A stretch of DNA of 64,000 bases, taken from positions 230,830-294,829 of the forward strand of contig NZ_JBAFWT010000003.1 in assembly GCF_043195195.1 (NCBI RefSeq), in the 5' to 3' direction. The notes below the pieces were generated by a model, which saw only the letters and a program-made list of their open reading frames with translations, was not told where the DNA came from and did not search any database. The DNA is from NCEH01 sp043195195. GTDB taxonomy: Bacteria > Pseudomonadota > Alphaproteobacteria > Rhizobiales > Xanthobacteraceae. This document shows positions 1 through 7,878 of the stretch, one piece after another. How positions within the stretch are numbered: position 1 is the stretch's first letter; the number at the start of each line of letters is the position of its first letter. Both the position numbers and the translations under genes were made by a program.

Positions 1-78
1 GCACGGCGCGCGCCCCGCTATCCGTGCTTTCGTTGAGGCCGGCCCTAGACGCTCCCCAGAACCGCCCTAGATTTTCAG

Positions 79-109
79 ATTGACCACATGGTCAATCGCG
101 GGTTATAAC
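79..109 (+). promoter_or_regulatory. Promoter with operator palindrome for the BrnT-type operon
   Basis: A sigma70-like promoter is visible: -35 TTGACC at 80-85, an 18-nt spacer and -10 TATAAC at 104-109. A perfect inverted repeat, ATTGACCA-CA-TGGTCAAT (79-96), covers the -35 box and part of the spacer. Such a site suits autoregulation by the HTH antitoxin encoded downstream; that assignment is inference. Confidence 0.6.
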
Positions 110-138
110 TACGGCAATGCCGGAGTTGGCGAGGCGCG

Positions 139-411
139 ATGGAATTCGAATGGGACGATCAAAAAGCGGAGCGAAATCTGGAAATCCACAGCATTTCGTT
201 TGAATTTGCCGCCACTGTCTTCTTCGATGAAAATCGTATTGAGTGGAGAGATGAAAGGCGCGACTACGGCGAGGAACGAATTATCGCCGTTGGTGTTGCA
301 GAGGGGCTGTGCCTCTGCGTGGTTTACACCTTGAGAGGTGACTCCATCCGCATGATCTCGGCTCGTCTCGCCCACCGCAAGGAGAGACTTAGCTATGGCT
401 ACAATCCGTAA
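139..411 (+). CDS. brnT: BrnT-family ribonuclease toxin
   Basis: The 90-residue protein starts MEFEWDDQKA and ends in the ISARLAHRKER region, matching the BrnT family (type II toxins with a RelE-like RNase fold). The conserved pattern is an FEWD..KA..N..H.I.F opening, a central ERI..VG.. strand and an R-ISAR-A...ER end. The start ATG follows GGCGAGGCGCG. The 3' end overlaps the next gene by 17 nt, the usual toxin-antitoxin coupling. The partner is an HTH protein rather than the classic BrnA ribbon-helix-helix, so the pair is a BrnT/HTH variant. Confidence 0.75.
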   Translation: MEFEWDDQKAERNLEIHSISFEFAATVFFDENRIEWRDERRDYGEERIIAVGVAEGLCLCVVYTLRGDSIRMISARLAHRKERLSYGYNP

Positions 412-757
412 ATCAATTAGTGAAATTAGAGACTTCAAGCTCTCGCAAGAAAACAAAACCCGTCTTGATGCTGTTATCGACGCCGACATCGAGCGTGCTG
501 CGGCGGACGATTCTGACAATCCTATTGCTTCAGACGAGGAATTGTCCCTTGCCGTCCTGGCTAGGTCTCTTCGTATGGTTCGGAAAAAATTGTCCCTTAC
601 TCAGGAGCAATTCTCTGCGAGGTTCGAAATTCCGCTCCCGACCGTTAGAGATTGGGAGCAGGGACGTCGCATGCCTGAGACACCTTCTCGATCATATTTG
701 AAGGCAATCATCAATGATCCGGACGCGATAGAAAGAGCCCTCCACAAAGTGGCTTAA
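395..757 (+). CDS. HTH-domain antitoxin/regulator paired with BrnT
   Basis: A 120-residue protein with a C-terminal XRE-type helix-turn-helix (about residues 60-100). The recognition region is LTQEQFSARFEIPLPTVRDWEQG, cited here only to locate it by its LTQEQF and VRDWEQG ends. The N-terminal half is charged and helical and could be the toxin-binding part. It overlaps the toxin gene by 17 nt and probably binds the palindrome at 79-96. BrnA-type antitoxins normally carry a different DNA-binding fold, so identification rests on position and the HTH. Confidence 0.65.
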   Translation: MATIRKSISEIRDFKLSQENKTRLDAVIDADIERAAADDSDNPIASDEELSLAVLARSLRMVRKKLSLTQEQFSARFEIPLPTVRDWEQGRRMPETPSRSYLKAIINDPDAIERALHKVA

Positions 758-815
758 CTGCCATACAGACTAAGATGGCCACATACAGCGATAGACCCGC
801 GACTTAGAAGCGACC

Positions 816-840
816 CGGGGGCGCCATGACAGCGCCCCCG
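816..840. terminator. GC-rich hairpin after the toxin-antitoxin operon
   Basis: A perfect 9-bp stem CGGGGGCGC / GCGCCCCCG closes a 7-nt loop. There is no U-run, so it may be a transcript-stabilising or Rho-assisted end. It lies 60 nt after the antitoxin stop. Confidence 0.45.
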
Positions 841-864
841 CCGCTCATATTAATCACCGATGCA

Positions 865-881
865 GGCCCGGAAACCGGGCC
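865..881 (+). terminator. Probable intrinsic-type terminator
   Basis: GGCCCGG-AAA-CCGGGCC forms a 7-bp stem with a 3-nt loop, followed by TTCGTCATTT. It sits between the antitoxin gene and the outer membrane protein gene and would insulate them. Apart from the two hairpins, nothing else is recognised in the 226-nt gap 758-983. Confidence 0.5.
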
Positions 882-983
882 TTCGTCATTTCCGCCTCAA
901 CTCCTCTCGCCCCTCCGCACCCGCACCTGCTCGACAAAACGAATGCCTAGGCTAAGGTGCCCGCCCTAACCTAGGGGGACGAT

Positions 984-1739
984 ATGCGGCCTGTTCTAAT
1001 TTGCGCGGCCTTGATGGCTGCGACTCCATCTCTCGCCGCAGACATGGAGGCGGCAAAGGCGCTTTATTCTCCCGCGCCAGCGTTTTCGTGGGACAGATTT
1101 TATATCGGCGGAAACGTCGGCGGGTCATGGGCGAGTAACAACACATCTGAGATAGAGAATATTGCACCCACTACATATTCCCACATCCAAGATACAGGCC
1201 GCGCTACAGCCGGCTTTCAGGCCGGGTACAATTATCAAGTCGGTAAATTAATCGCTGGCGTTGAAGCTGATATTAACTATGGCGGCTTTAAAAGCGAGGC
1301 CGCTCTCGCTGATACAATCGCCTATTATTCCGCGTCATTGGTCACCTCGTCTGAGGTGGATTGGTTTGGCACCGCACGTGCGCGGATCGGGCTCGCCCCC
1401 GTCGACCGGCTTATGATCTATGCGACAGGCGGTCTCGCTTACGGCAGCGTCAAAATGGGGTACGCCATGGGGGTCACGAATGGCACAACCTATTCCGCCA
1501 GCGCGCCGTCTCAAGCGAGTATGCAGTTCGGGTGGACCGCAGGCGCAGGTGCAGAATACGCCTTCCTGAACAACATTTCGTTCAGGATAGAGTACCTGCA
1601 TATTGATCTCGGGACGGCAGACTATTCGGCCACTCTTTATACAACAATCCCAGGCATAGGCCCTTATGCAATCAGGCGAAGCGCGACATCTGATACGGCT
1701 TTTGATATTGCGCGAGCCGGAGTGAATTGGCTATTTTGA
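984..1739 (+). CDS. Omp25/31-like outer membrane beta-barrel protein
   Basis: A 251-residue exported porin-family protein. A signal peptide is evident at residues 1-19 (cleavage after PSLAA). After it come FYIGGNVGGSW, repeated AGFQAGYNYQVG-type amphipathic strands, a TARARIG.A..R...YATGGLAYG segment typical of alphaproteobacterial Omp25/RopB proteins, and a final Phe (GVNWLF), the BAM recognition end. The start ATG follows GGGGGACGAT. It lies between a prophage TA module and the tape measure gene, separated from the latter by a shared terminator. It may therefore be a phage-carried moron that changes the cell surface; that role is inference. Confidence 0.8.
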   Translation: MRPVLICAALMAATPSLAADMEAAKALYSPAPAFSWDRFYIGGNVGGSWASNNTSEIENIAPTTYSHIQDTGRATAGFQAGYNYQVGKLIAGVEADINYGGFKSEAALADTIAYYSASLVTSSEVDWFGTARARIGLAPVDRLMIYATGGLAYGSVKMGYAMGVTNGTTYSASAPSQASMQFGWTAGAGAEYAFLNNISFRIEYLHIDLGTADYSATLYTTIPGIGPYAIRRSATSDTAFDIARAGVNWLF

Positions 1740-1753
1740 ACGCCACCAGCGTG

Positions 1754-1780
1754 GTGACGGCGGGAAGGCCCCGCCGTCAC
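1754..1780. terminator. Bidirectional terminator between OMP gene and tape measure gene
   Basis: GTGACGGCGGG pairs perfectly with CCCGCCGTCAC (11 bp, 5-nt loop). It lies between the convergent OMP gene (ends 1739) and tape measure gene (ends 1777) and overlaps the latter's stop codon. It would end the whole late operon just after the tape measure gene. Confidence 0.6.
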
Positions 1781-4104
1781 GTCCGCTCGCCAACCCTGCG
1801 ACGCTTCCGCGCCTCTTCGACGAACCCAGGCACTTGCCGAGAAAGCGCCTTGTCGCGCTGGTCAAGCATCTGATTTATCTGCGCCTCGGTTACATTAGAC
1901 CCACGCGCGTCGATGTTTGTCACCGGGGCGAACGTAATAGCCGTCTGACGTTCCGCCTTGTTGGTGTTCACCGGCCTCGGGATTGCTGTTCCGACATATC
2001 CACCGCTGGCATATCCCTTCGCCCCCCGATGGAGCGCATCAAGATTGGCGGCACCGAGCGCGCGCGTGGCGGCCGCGCTGAAAACGTACTCCTGACCATG
2101 CACCACCCCGGCCACACGAGACGACGGCCCGTCACCCGTGTAACCGCCTGTCGCATAAGGGGCACCAATGCTGGCGCCAGTCGTAGACCCCACGGTTCCG
2201 CCGCCACCACCGAGCCCGAAGAGTTGCCCCAACAGCCCGACAATCCCGCTACCGCCCCCGGAATTCCCGAGGCTGAACAGGCTGTCCACCAAATCGCCCT
2301 GGATCTTATCGACGATCTTATTCAGGACGTTCACAGCGGCATTGCCAAAGCTCTTCCACACGCCCTCTCCGTTCTGTAGCCCTGTGCGGAGATCGGACAA
2401 GAACCCGTTCGTAGCGCCCTTCGCGAAGTCGAAGGAATCTTTCACCCGCTTCGCCGCGCTTTCGACCTCAGCCATGGTGGCGGCTTTGGCCATCAGTTCA
2501 GCCCGCTGGGCTGCGGATAGGGTGATGTCCGCCCTATCTGCCGCATTCAGCAATTCAGTTTCGTACCGGAGACGAGATGTCGCCTCTTCGGTCAGGCCAA
2601 TGCCAGCGGCCTCGGCTTGCAGCGATGCAATGCGGCGGTCTGCATTCTCGACAATGCCGGGATATTTCTTAGCTTGGGATGCGGAATCCCGCGCCGACCG
2701 CTTCCCCGCCTGCTCTGCTTCGCGCGCAGCCTTCTCCGCAGCCGCCTGATTTTCTTGATCCGTGAGGCGCGATGTCGCCGCAAGATATGACGCATCCGCA
2801 GATGCGCGCGCGCCAGGAGTGCTCGCGTTGGAAAGGCCGCGCTGATAGGCATCTGCGGCCATGTCGCGAGCCGACATCTTCGGTAGCGCGATCTTTGATA
2901 GATCGCGAAGTGCGGCGCCAAAATCCTGGGTTGCCTGCAGGTTTCCAGCAGCGACCTGCCCCATGGCGTCCATCGCCCTGCGGCCCGCATCCAATGCGTC
3001 CGCTACATTGCTACCCTCTTCCGAGATTTTCAGAAGTTCGGCGGCGAGGCTCTGGAGCTTAGCGTTTCCAGTGTCAGCAGATGCGATGTTTGCGATCTCT
3101 TGACGGAACTCCTTCAGATCCGGAGCCCCCGCGGCTGTCTGATAGTTCAGGCGCTCGATCGCTTCCTTGAATGCATCAAATCTGGCAACGGCCCCGGTAT
3201 CGGTTCCGGTCACATTTCCCATCGCGTCGACCGAGGCGGTAACTGCAACCGTCTGATCAATGATCGACCGCGCCGACGTCTTAATCTGCTCCTGCAGCAC
3301 AATCATCGATGCGCGCAATTGCGTTGTTAGAACATCCGTGCTCGCCTTACCATAAAGCTGCACCCCGTCGATCGCGCCACCGTATGCGTCCTTCAGCGAC
3401 GAGATGATTTCAGCGTGGGCTTTCACAGCCTGACTGGCCTTCGACGCCTCAGACGAGGTACTGGAAAAATACTCCAGTGCCATGCTGGTAAGTTGGGCAA
3501 ACGCCAGGGTCACAAATCCAACCGGAGAAATGAGCGAGAGTATGCCAACACCCAACGCCCCCGCGATGCCCTTCGCAACACCCTTGGCAGCGCCCCCTGC
3601 CAGGTTGTCGTTCGCGACGGTTGTCCCGGTAGAAGGGAGGGCAACGGCCGCAGCCTTGGCCGCTGCCGCCTCAGCGGTAAGCGCCGCAGCATGTGCGGTC
3701 GCATTTGCCGTAGCGCGCGCTGTGGCCACCCCAACCTGAGTGAGGTTCACTGCCGTCTTCCCGAGCGCCGCGTCCACTTGACCATACGTCACGGCGACCC
3801 TGGAAGTGGATACAGATAGGTTGCCCATTTGCGCCGCGGCTGTTGAGGCCGAAGCACCAAGTGCGTCAATTTTGGCGTCCGCGACCCCAGCACCCCGGCT
3901 CATGCCGAGAACTGCCTTCTCTACATCCCGGACGGCGCGTTCGATATCTGCAAGTGCCTTCTCCAGCCGTGCAAACGCGTTCTGAAGGCCTCCACCGGCC
4001 TTTTCAGCCTTGGCGGCGGCATTCGTCAGCCCATCTAGCGCCTTGGCGCCCTCAACCACGGGAGCGCTATCGACGGCCAAGCCGAGGCGGGCAATATCAG
4101 CCAT
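1777..4104 (-). CDS. Phage tail length tape measure protein
   Basis: At 775 residues this is the longest gene of the late module. It has an Ala-rich, largely helical/coiled N-terminal half (heptad-like segments about 1-160), a hydrophobic Gly/Ala/Leu segment about residues 175-210 typical of tape measure proteins, and more Ala/Glu-rich helices. A Gly-rich stretch near residues 620-660 precedes a conserved lambda-gpH-like C-terminal segment containing YATGGYTGDGP. It overlaps the upstream gpGT frame by 8 nt. Its length sets tail length, here about 100 nm if the usual per-residue relation holds (inference). No further tail gene follows before the terminator at 1754-1780. Confidence 0.85.
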   Translation of the reverse strand: MADIARLGLAVDSAPVVEGAKALDGLTNAAAKAEKAGGGLQNAFARLEKALADIERAVRDVEKAVLGMSRGAGVADAKIDALGASASTAAAQMGNLSVSTSRVAVTYGQVDAALGKTAVNLTQVGVATARATANATAHAAALTAEAAAAKAAAVALPSTGTTVANDNLAGGAAKGVAKGIAGALGVGILSLISPVGFVTLAFAQLTSMALEYFSSTSSEASKASQAVKAHAEIISSLKDAYGGAIDGVQLYGKASTDVLTTQLRASMIVLQEQIKTSARSIIDQTVAVTASVDAMGNVTGTDTGAVARFDAFKEAIERLNYQTAAGAPDLKEFRQEIANIASADTGNAKLQSLAAELLKISEEGSNVADALDAGRRAMDAMGQVAAGNLQATQDFGAALRDLSKIALPKMSARDMAADAYQRGLSNASTPGARASADASYLAATSRLTDQENQAAAEKAAREAEQAGKRSARDSASQAKKYPGIVENADRRIASLQAEAAGIGLTEEATSRLRYETELLNAADRADITLSAAQRAELMAKAATMAEVESAAKRVKDSFDFAKGATNGFLSDLRTGLQNGEGVWKSFGNAAVNVLNKIVDKIQGDLVDSLFSLGNSGGGSGIVGLLGQLFGLGGGGGTVGSTTGASIGAPYATGGYTGDGPSSRVAGVVHGQEYVFSAAATRALGAANLDALHRGAKGYASGGYVGTAIPRPVNTNKAERQTAITFAPVTNIDARGSNVTEAQINQMLDQRDKALSRQVPGFVEEARKRRRVGERT

Positions 4105-4435
4105 CTTTGTCCCTCTCCCGCTCGGCTTGCGCCCGCTGCTCTTCCGCGATTGTCCCGATAAATGCCGCGTCCATCCGCCGAAGGATCGAGACCTCCTCTC
4201 GGGTGATGATTTCTCCCGTGAGGGTTGACCAACTCACGATGTCTGACAGCCTGATCGGGTCTGGTCCGTTAAACCCGTGAGATCGGGCTGAGGACAAATC
4301 CCAAAACCACGCCAAGAGATGTTCGGCGCCATCCGGCGGCTGGATCTCAGGGTTCAGTTCTGAGCAGTCGAAGCGCTCATTCCGTTGCCGACGCGTCTCG
4401 CCCTTGCTATCTGGCGTGTCGTAGCGGACGAGCAA
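4097..4435 (-). CDS. Tail assembly chaperone, gpT-like half expressed by -1 frameshift
   Basis: This frame lacks a convincing start: its first start-like codon is TTG at 4435. The frame stays open upstream past the slippery run at 4471-4477. A -1 shift there fuses the first 126 codons of the upstream gene to 124 codons of this frame, giving a product of about 250 residues. Lambda gpG/gpGT and many siphophages make their tail chaperone this way. The segment is acidic/charged, ends near the tape measure start and should help thread the tail tube around the tape measure. Independent TTG initiation cannot be excluded. Confidence 0.75.
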   Translation of the reverse strand: MLVRYDTPDSKGETRRQRNERFDCSELNPEIQPPDGAEHLLAWFWDLSSARSHGFNGPDPIRLSDIVSWSTLTGEIITREEVSILRRMDAAFIGTIAEEQRAQAERERDKDG

Positions 4436-4449
4436 CCGAACGAACTCGG

Positions 4450-4848
4450 CTAGCTCGTCTCCGATGTCTGAAAAAAAGCAGATTCATCCCCCAAAGCTGC
4501 ATCGATCTGCTTCGCGATCCATGGCGTTGATAGAAGTTTCGCTTTGTTCTCAGCCGTTAAGGCGGGGTTTTTCGCGCCGCCGAGCGATGCATCTCCCGAC
4601 CATGCCCAGCCTACGATGGCGGCGGCAAGGAAAGAGACGGTGTTCTCGTCCATCTTTTCGGCTGTCATGGAGTTGCGCCCGGATCGCAGCGCCTTGTTCT
4701 TGATCTGTCGCTCGACGGCCTTCACCTCGTCCGACTCCAGCGAGACGCACTCGACAGAGACACCGAGCGGCTTTCCGGTCGCAGGGTGCTTCAGTTCCAC
4801 CGTAATGGTGTTCGGCTTGATCGAAAGGATATCCATTCCAGGCCTCAC
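4450..4848 (-). CDS. Tail assembly chaperone (gpG-like)
   Basis: A 132-residue protein between tail tube and tape measure, the standard place for lambda gpG-type chaperones. Its ATG overlaps the tail tube stop (ATGA, 4845-4848); a second in-frame Met lies at residue 5. The body shows a conserved acyl-like strand region (TVELKHPATGKP) and a helical C-terminus. Near the end, codons GCT-TTT-TTT-CAG contain the slippery heptamer used to make the longer gpGT product. Confidence 0.8.
   Translation of the reverse strand: MRPGMDILSIKPNTITVELKHPATGKPLGVSVECVSLESDEVKAVERQIKNKALRSGRNSMTAEKMDENTVSFLAAAIVGWAWSGDASLGGAKNPALTAENKAKLLSTPWIAKQIDAALGDESAFFQTSETS
4471..4477 (-). other. Programmed -1 ribosomal frameshift site (T TTT TTT)
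   Basis: Seven T residues on the reverse strand read as T-TTT-TTT in the gpG frame, a canonical X-XXY-YYZ slippery heptamer. It lies 19 nt before the gpG stop TAG (4452-4450). Slipping back one base continues into the open frame 4097-4471, whose residues run straight into the LVRYDTPDSKGE segment. Known biology: gpG/gpGT frameshifting in lambda-like phages. Confidence 0.8.
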
Positions 4849-5333
4849 GGAATAACAGCAGGATCGACGATCACATCACGCTGATTCATGGCGAGCGTGA
4901 ACTGTTCGAGGATGAAGCTCTCCACACCGCCGCCGGGCCGGCGCGGGCCGGTCACGAGGCCGCAATTGTATAGGATGGTGTTGGTGTAGGTTGCGCTGGG
5001 AGCGTCGGCGTATTCGATCTTGAACGCATAATCATAGCCGGTCAGAGCCGCCGCCCGCATCGCCATCTGCCCTGCATCGTCGTGGACGCGCGCCACTTCG
5101 ATGGTCCAGTTTCCGCCGTTCGTGACGCCCTTACCCTTTTGGGTCACGTCGGTATCGAGGGTATCGTAGCTCACGACGTTGGTATCGGTGCCCATGTCGG
5201 AAGCCTGTCCGACCTTCTTGACCTGCACCCAAGTCAAGGCACCGAATGCGATCGCGTCGAGAGGAAGAGCCGTCTGCGGCGAGGTGCAGACGTAGAGCTT
5301 CGCCCCCGCCTGCGTGTCGGGTTTTCCAACCAT
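4845..5333 (-). CDS. Major tail tube protein
   Basis: A 162-residue protein of the lambda gpV/TP901-1 tail tube type. It is beta-rich, with a TWVQVKKVGQASDMGTD-like opening, a VARVHDDAGQ segment and a C-terminal FTLAMNQRDVIVDP strand. The start follows a good CAGGAGATACCA ribosome site. It lies between the tail terminator and gpG genes, the conserved siphophage order. Long flexible tails are therefore likely. Confidence 0.8.
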   Translation of the reverse strand: MVGKPDTQAGAKLYVCTSPQTALPLDAIAFGALTWVQVKKVGQASDMGTDTNVVSYDTLDTDVTQKGKGVTNGGNWTIEVARVHDDAGQMAMRAAALTGYDYAFKIEYADAPSATYTNTILYNCGLVTGPRRPGGGVESFILEQFTLAMNQRDVIVDPAVIP

Positions 5334-5348
5334 TGGTATCTCCTGAGA

Positions 5349-5768
5349 TTAGACGAACGCTTGCCAGCGCACGGTCACTGGCGTGCGAAGGTATGGAGGG
5401 TCTTGGAGCGAAGCCGAGACCGAAGGTTTGTCGGGAACGCGAACCTTGAATGAGGCGCCATAGAGCGTGGTGCCCTTGGCAAAGTGGCCAGCGATCTTGC
5501 CTGCGAGATCGAGCGGCGCGCTCCCGCCTCTCCCGCGCGCGGAAACCAGGGTGATTTGCATCAAACCTCGGTGCAGCGTCTCGTCATCATTGGCGAGATA
5601 GAGGTCCACGTTGGTGTTCGGCAGGTAGGCGACTTCCAACCAATCGCCCGATGCGGGAGGCGTGAAGTCCACGTTCGGATAGGCGATCGGAAGAGCCGGG
5701 GTATTGGTGAAGCTGGCCACCCGCGCCATGAGCAGGTCGTGGATTAGCGCTTCCGCGAATGTCGGCAT
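5349..5768 (-). CDS. Tail terminator/minor tail protein (DUF4128-like)
   Basis: The 139-residue product starting MPTFAEALIHDLLMARV is preferred over the longer frame, whose first 38 codons are Arg/Pro-rich and non-conserved. AGGA lies 8-11 nt before this ATG. N-terminal helix, AYPNVDFTPP, WLEVAYLPN and a RGLMQITLVSARGRG segment resemble the DUF4128 family of phage tail terminators that cap the tail tube. Its place between the gp10-like and tail tube genes supports this. Confidence 0.75.
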   Translation of the reverse strand: MPTFAEALIHDLLMARVASFTNTPALPIAYPNVDFTPPASGDWLEVAYLPNTNVDLYLANDDETLHRGLMQITLVSARGRGGSAPLDLAGKIAGHFAKGTTLYGASFKVRVPDKPSVSASLQDPPYLRTPVTVRWQAFV

Positions 5769-5785
5769 GCCGCTATCCTGTCCTA

Positions 5786-5977
5786 ATGCAGTTGAGCGAT
5801 GACGAAGCACACAACCGGCTTGTTGCGGCGCGCGAGGCGCTGGGAGACGATGCCGCGGCGTCCATCCCCGCCAACACCGCACTGGAGGCCGCTCGAAAAG
5901 CTCTCGTGCTTCTCCAGATAGGTCTTGTGGCTGCTATGGAACGGAAGAGCCGTTCAGACGAGCCACCACCCGGTTGA
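5786..5977 (+). CDS. Possible small antisense ORF inside the late operon
   Basis: A 63-residue rightward ORF starting MQLSDDEAHNRL fills the 165-nt gap between two leftward late genes, where no convincing leftward frame exists. Its composition (acidic, Ala/Leu helices, GC3 similar to neighbours) looks protein-like, while the opposite frame is Ser/Arg-rich. It overlaps the 3' end of the gp10-like gene by 44 nt. No Shine-Dalgarno or promoter is obvious, so it may be a chance frame. Confidence 0.3.
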   Translation: MQLSDDEAHNRLVAAREALGDDAAASIPANTALEAARKALVLLQIGLVAAMERKSRSDEPPPG

Positions 5978-6476
5978 CGATTTCCTGCCACCGCTGGGCG
6001 GCGAGGCCAACGAAACGACGGGGCGCCCGTCCTCTTGCCCCGTATTCAACATGTGGAGCATATTTCGCCGTATAGCCGGCGTTAATCGTCTGCCCGATCT
6101 CGGCACCGTTGATCAGCAAATTTACTGGTTCCGGGTTATAGTTATGCGTGACACGCTCAGGGTTTTCTCTTGTCGCCGATGGAAATTCTCCATCTATGCT
6201 GATTTGCAATGACGAGCGCAGAAATCCAGTATCCACCGGCATATTCCCACCCTCACCAGCGGATAAAACAGGCCCTTGAATGGGCTTATAATTTTTCCCC
6301 CTGCCCTTCCCTCCAAGCCCCTCGGCGATAGCCGCCGCTGTCGATGCGACTGACCACCCGGTTGTCTGCATATCCGCGACCACGTCCTGCGCCGATTCTC
6401 GGAAAACGGCTCTCATCTTCTTTTCGGCCTGCTCTTGAAAAGCCGCGACTTGAGCACTGAACGACTGCTGCGGCAT
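5934..6476 (-). CDS. HK97 gp10-family head-tail connector
   Basis: The 180-residue product starts at MPQQSFSAQVAAF, whose ATG overlaps the upstream stop (TGATG); the longer frame adds an unlikely Arg-rich leader. Features of the gp10 family are an N-terminal helix, the MPVDTGFLRSSL motif (residues about 92-103) and a C-terminal YAPHVEYGARGRAPRRFV segment. It probably forms part of the connector between portal and tail tube. Confidence 0.8.
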   Translation of the reverse strand: MPQQSFSAQVAAFQEQAEKKMRAVFRESAQDVVADMQTTGWSVASTAAAIAEGLGGKGRGKNYKPIQGPVLSAGEGGNMPVDTGFLRSSLQISIDGEFPSATRENPERVTHNYNPEPVNLLINGAEIGQTINAGYTAKYAPHVEYGARGRAPRRFVGLAAQRWQEIVNRVVARLNGSSVP

Positions 6477-7501
6477 CACATCACCTCGGCGAGATAATCG
6501 ACCCGGTATTCGCACCAGCAGCGACACTTGATCCGCTCGCGTGCTGGGGCCTGCGGGTCTCCTGGATAGCGCAGGCGGGCGCCGGATGGGCTCGCGAAGG
6601 GCGTGCTAAACGGAACCTTCTGGCCGTTCATTACATGGTGCGTGTCGCGGACGCGGACGTCGCGCGAGTCGTGCCAGGTCTTGCTTATGAGGCTTTCCTT
6701 GACCTGCCCGGCGCTGATTGCCTGGCGCCAGCCCTCTTCCTGCGACTGATGCAGCGCAGTGAGGGCTTCCGTTCTGCTGATCGTCTCCGCTCTATAGCGG
6801 AGCGCGCGGCTCTTATAGGCAGCGGTCATCTTAGCGATCATCCCGGCCGGCAAGGGTCGGCCTTCGCGGATTGCCTTCTCGATCGACCGGTCAAAGCGCT
6901 TGTCGCGCAGTTTCATCTGCATAGCCTCGGCTAGCGCAGCGGGATCGCCAGATTTCAGCCGGGACTCGAAGGACCGCACCCATTGTTCTTGCGAGGACGC
7001 CAAGCCAATGATCCCACCCTCGCGCTTCCCGGTTGCACCGTTCTTCCGCCCGGCAATGTCCAGGGCCACATTCCGCGGGTTTTCGCCCGCCGCCAGACCG
7101 GATGCCAAGCGGTTCCGGATCATCGCCTCCGTGTCGCCCTCGATCTCCCTGATAAGATCGGCGCCGTACGCCCTGATCCATTCGACGGCGGATGGCGCAT
7201 AGACGTTGAACCCCACCTTGAGGATATGACCGCTGGGCTCGCGCAGCGCCGGAATTCCGGAGGCGGTCGACTTCCCGCCTGCCTCGTAAGCGTCCGCAAG
7301 GATGCGATCGAATCCACGAAGCGAAACCGGATCGAGGTTCACGGCCCGAATGGCACCGTCTACGTCCCCGCGCTCCAGCATGGTCACGAGCAATTCGACC
7401 TGCACGCGGTCCCGCATGGCATAAACCGCGTCGAGAAAGGCGCGGCGCAATTGAGGCGTCCAGTCCTCAATCAATTGGTCAATCGAGCGATTGGACGCCA
7501 T
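6476..7501 (-). CDS. Phage head morphogenesis/minor head protein (SPP1 gp7 / Mu gpF type)
   Basis: The 341-residue product starts at MASNRSIDQLIEDW. The C-terminal half has the family signature: RAETISRTEALTALHQ, then KTWHDSRDVRVRDTHHVMNGQ, and a Cys-containing RIKCRCWCEYRVD end in which cysteines probably bind a metal. Such proteins enter the prohead with portal and scaffold. It lies between connector genes and upstream of gp10, and its stop overlaps the gp10 start. Confidence 0.85.
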   Translation of the reverse strand: MASNRSIDQLIEDWTPQLRRAFLDAVYAMRDRVQVELLVTMLERGDVDGAIRAVNLDPVSLRGFDRILADAYEAGGKSTASGIPALREPSGHILKVGFNVYAPSAVEWIRAYGADLIREIEGDTEAMIRNRLASGLAAGENPRNVALDIAGRKNGATGKREGGIIGLASSQEQWVRSFESRLKSGDPAALAEAMQMKLRDKRFDRSIEKAIREGRPLPAGMIAKMTAAYKSRALRYRAETISRTEALTALHQSQEEGWRQAISAGQVKESLISKTWHDSRDVRVRDTHHVMNGQKVPFSTPFASPSGARLRYPGDPQAPARERIKCRCWCEYRVDYLAEVM

Positions 7502-7503
7502 TA

Positions 7504-7878
7504 CTACACGCGCCCCCTGCACATCCAAACCGCCGTCGCTGGATCGGTCGTGACAGCCGGCTGAGAACCGCCGTCAGAAACCAGCGTCAACGTCGCGCCC
7601 TGGATCGTGATGCGGTCGCCTTCCTGCGGAGCCACAGAGAGCGTGGACGCCAGAATGAGGATCTTGCGATCTGCGCCCGCCACAAGCCCGCCCGCCCGCT
7701 GGTAGCTGCTCCAGGCGTCATTGAGGCCCTTGCAGGCATATTCTGTGGTAGTGATTGTTCCAGGCGTCCAGCCATTCGCGCCGGCCGATGCGACATCGCG
7801 CGCAAGAACAGCGTCGAAGAACACGCCAGAAAACGCCTTGCCGATGGTTTTGGAGAGGCCAAGCAGAGGGGATGCCAT
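7504..7878 (-). CDS. Phage head-tail joining protein, family not resolved
   Basis: A 124-residue protein starting MASPLLGLSKTIGKAFSG, whose ATG overlaps the upstream stop (TGATG at 7876-7880). The longer frame adds 71 unlikely residues. It has a FFDAVLARD opening and a beta-rich end (EGDRITIQGATLTLVSDGG). Its place in the head-tail connector block suggests a stopper or joining protein, but I do not recognise the family. Confidence 0.6.
   Translation of the reverse strand: MASPLLGLSKTIGKAFSGVFFDAVLARDVASAGANGWTPGTITTTEYACKGLNDAWSSYQRAGGLVAGADRKILILASTLSVAPQEGDRITIQGATLTLVSDGGSQPAVTTDPATAVWMCRGRV

Noticed and set aside
1..78. Left prophage attachment site
   Set aside because: No copy of the tRNA-Pro 3' end is visible here or elsewhere in the left part of the window.
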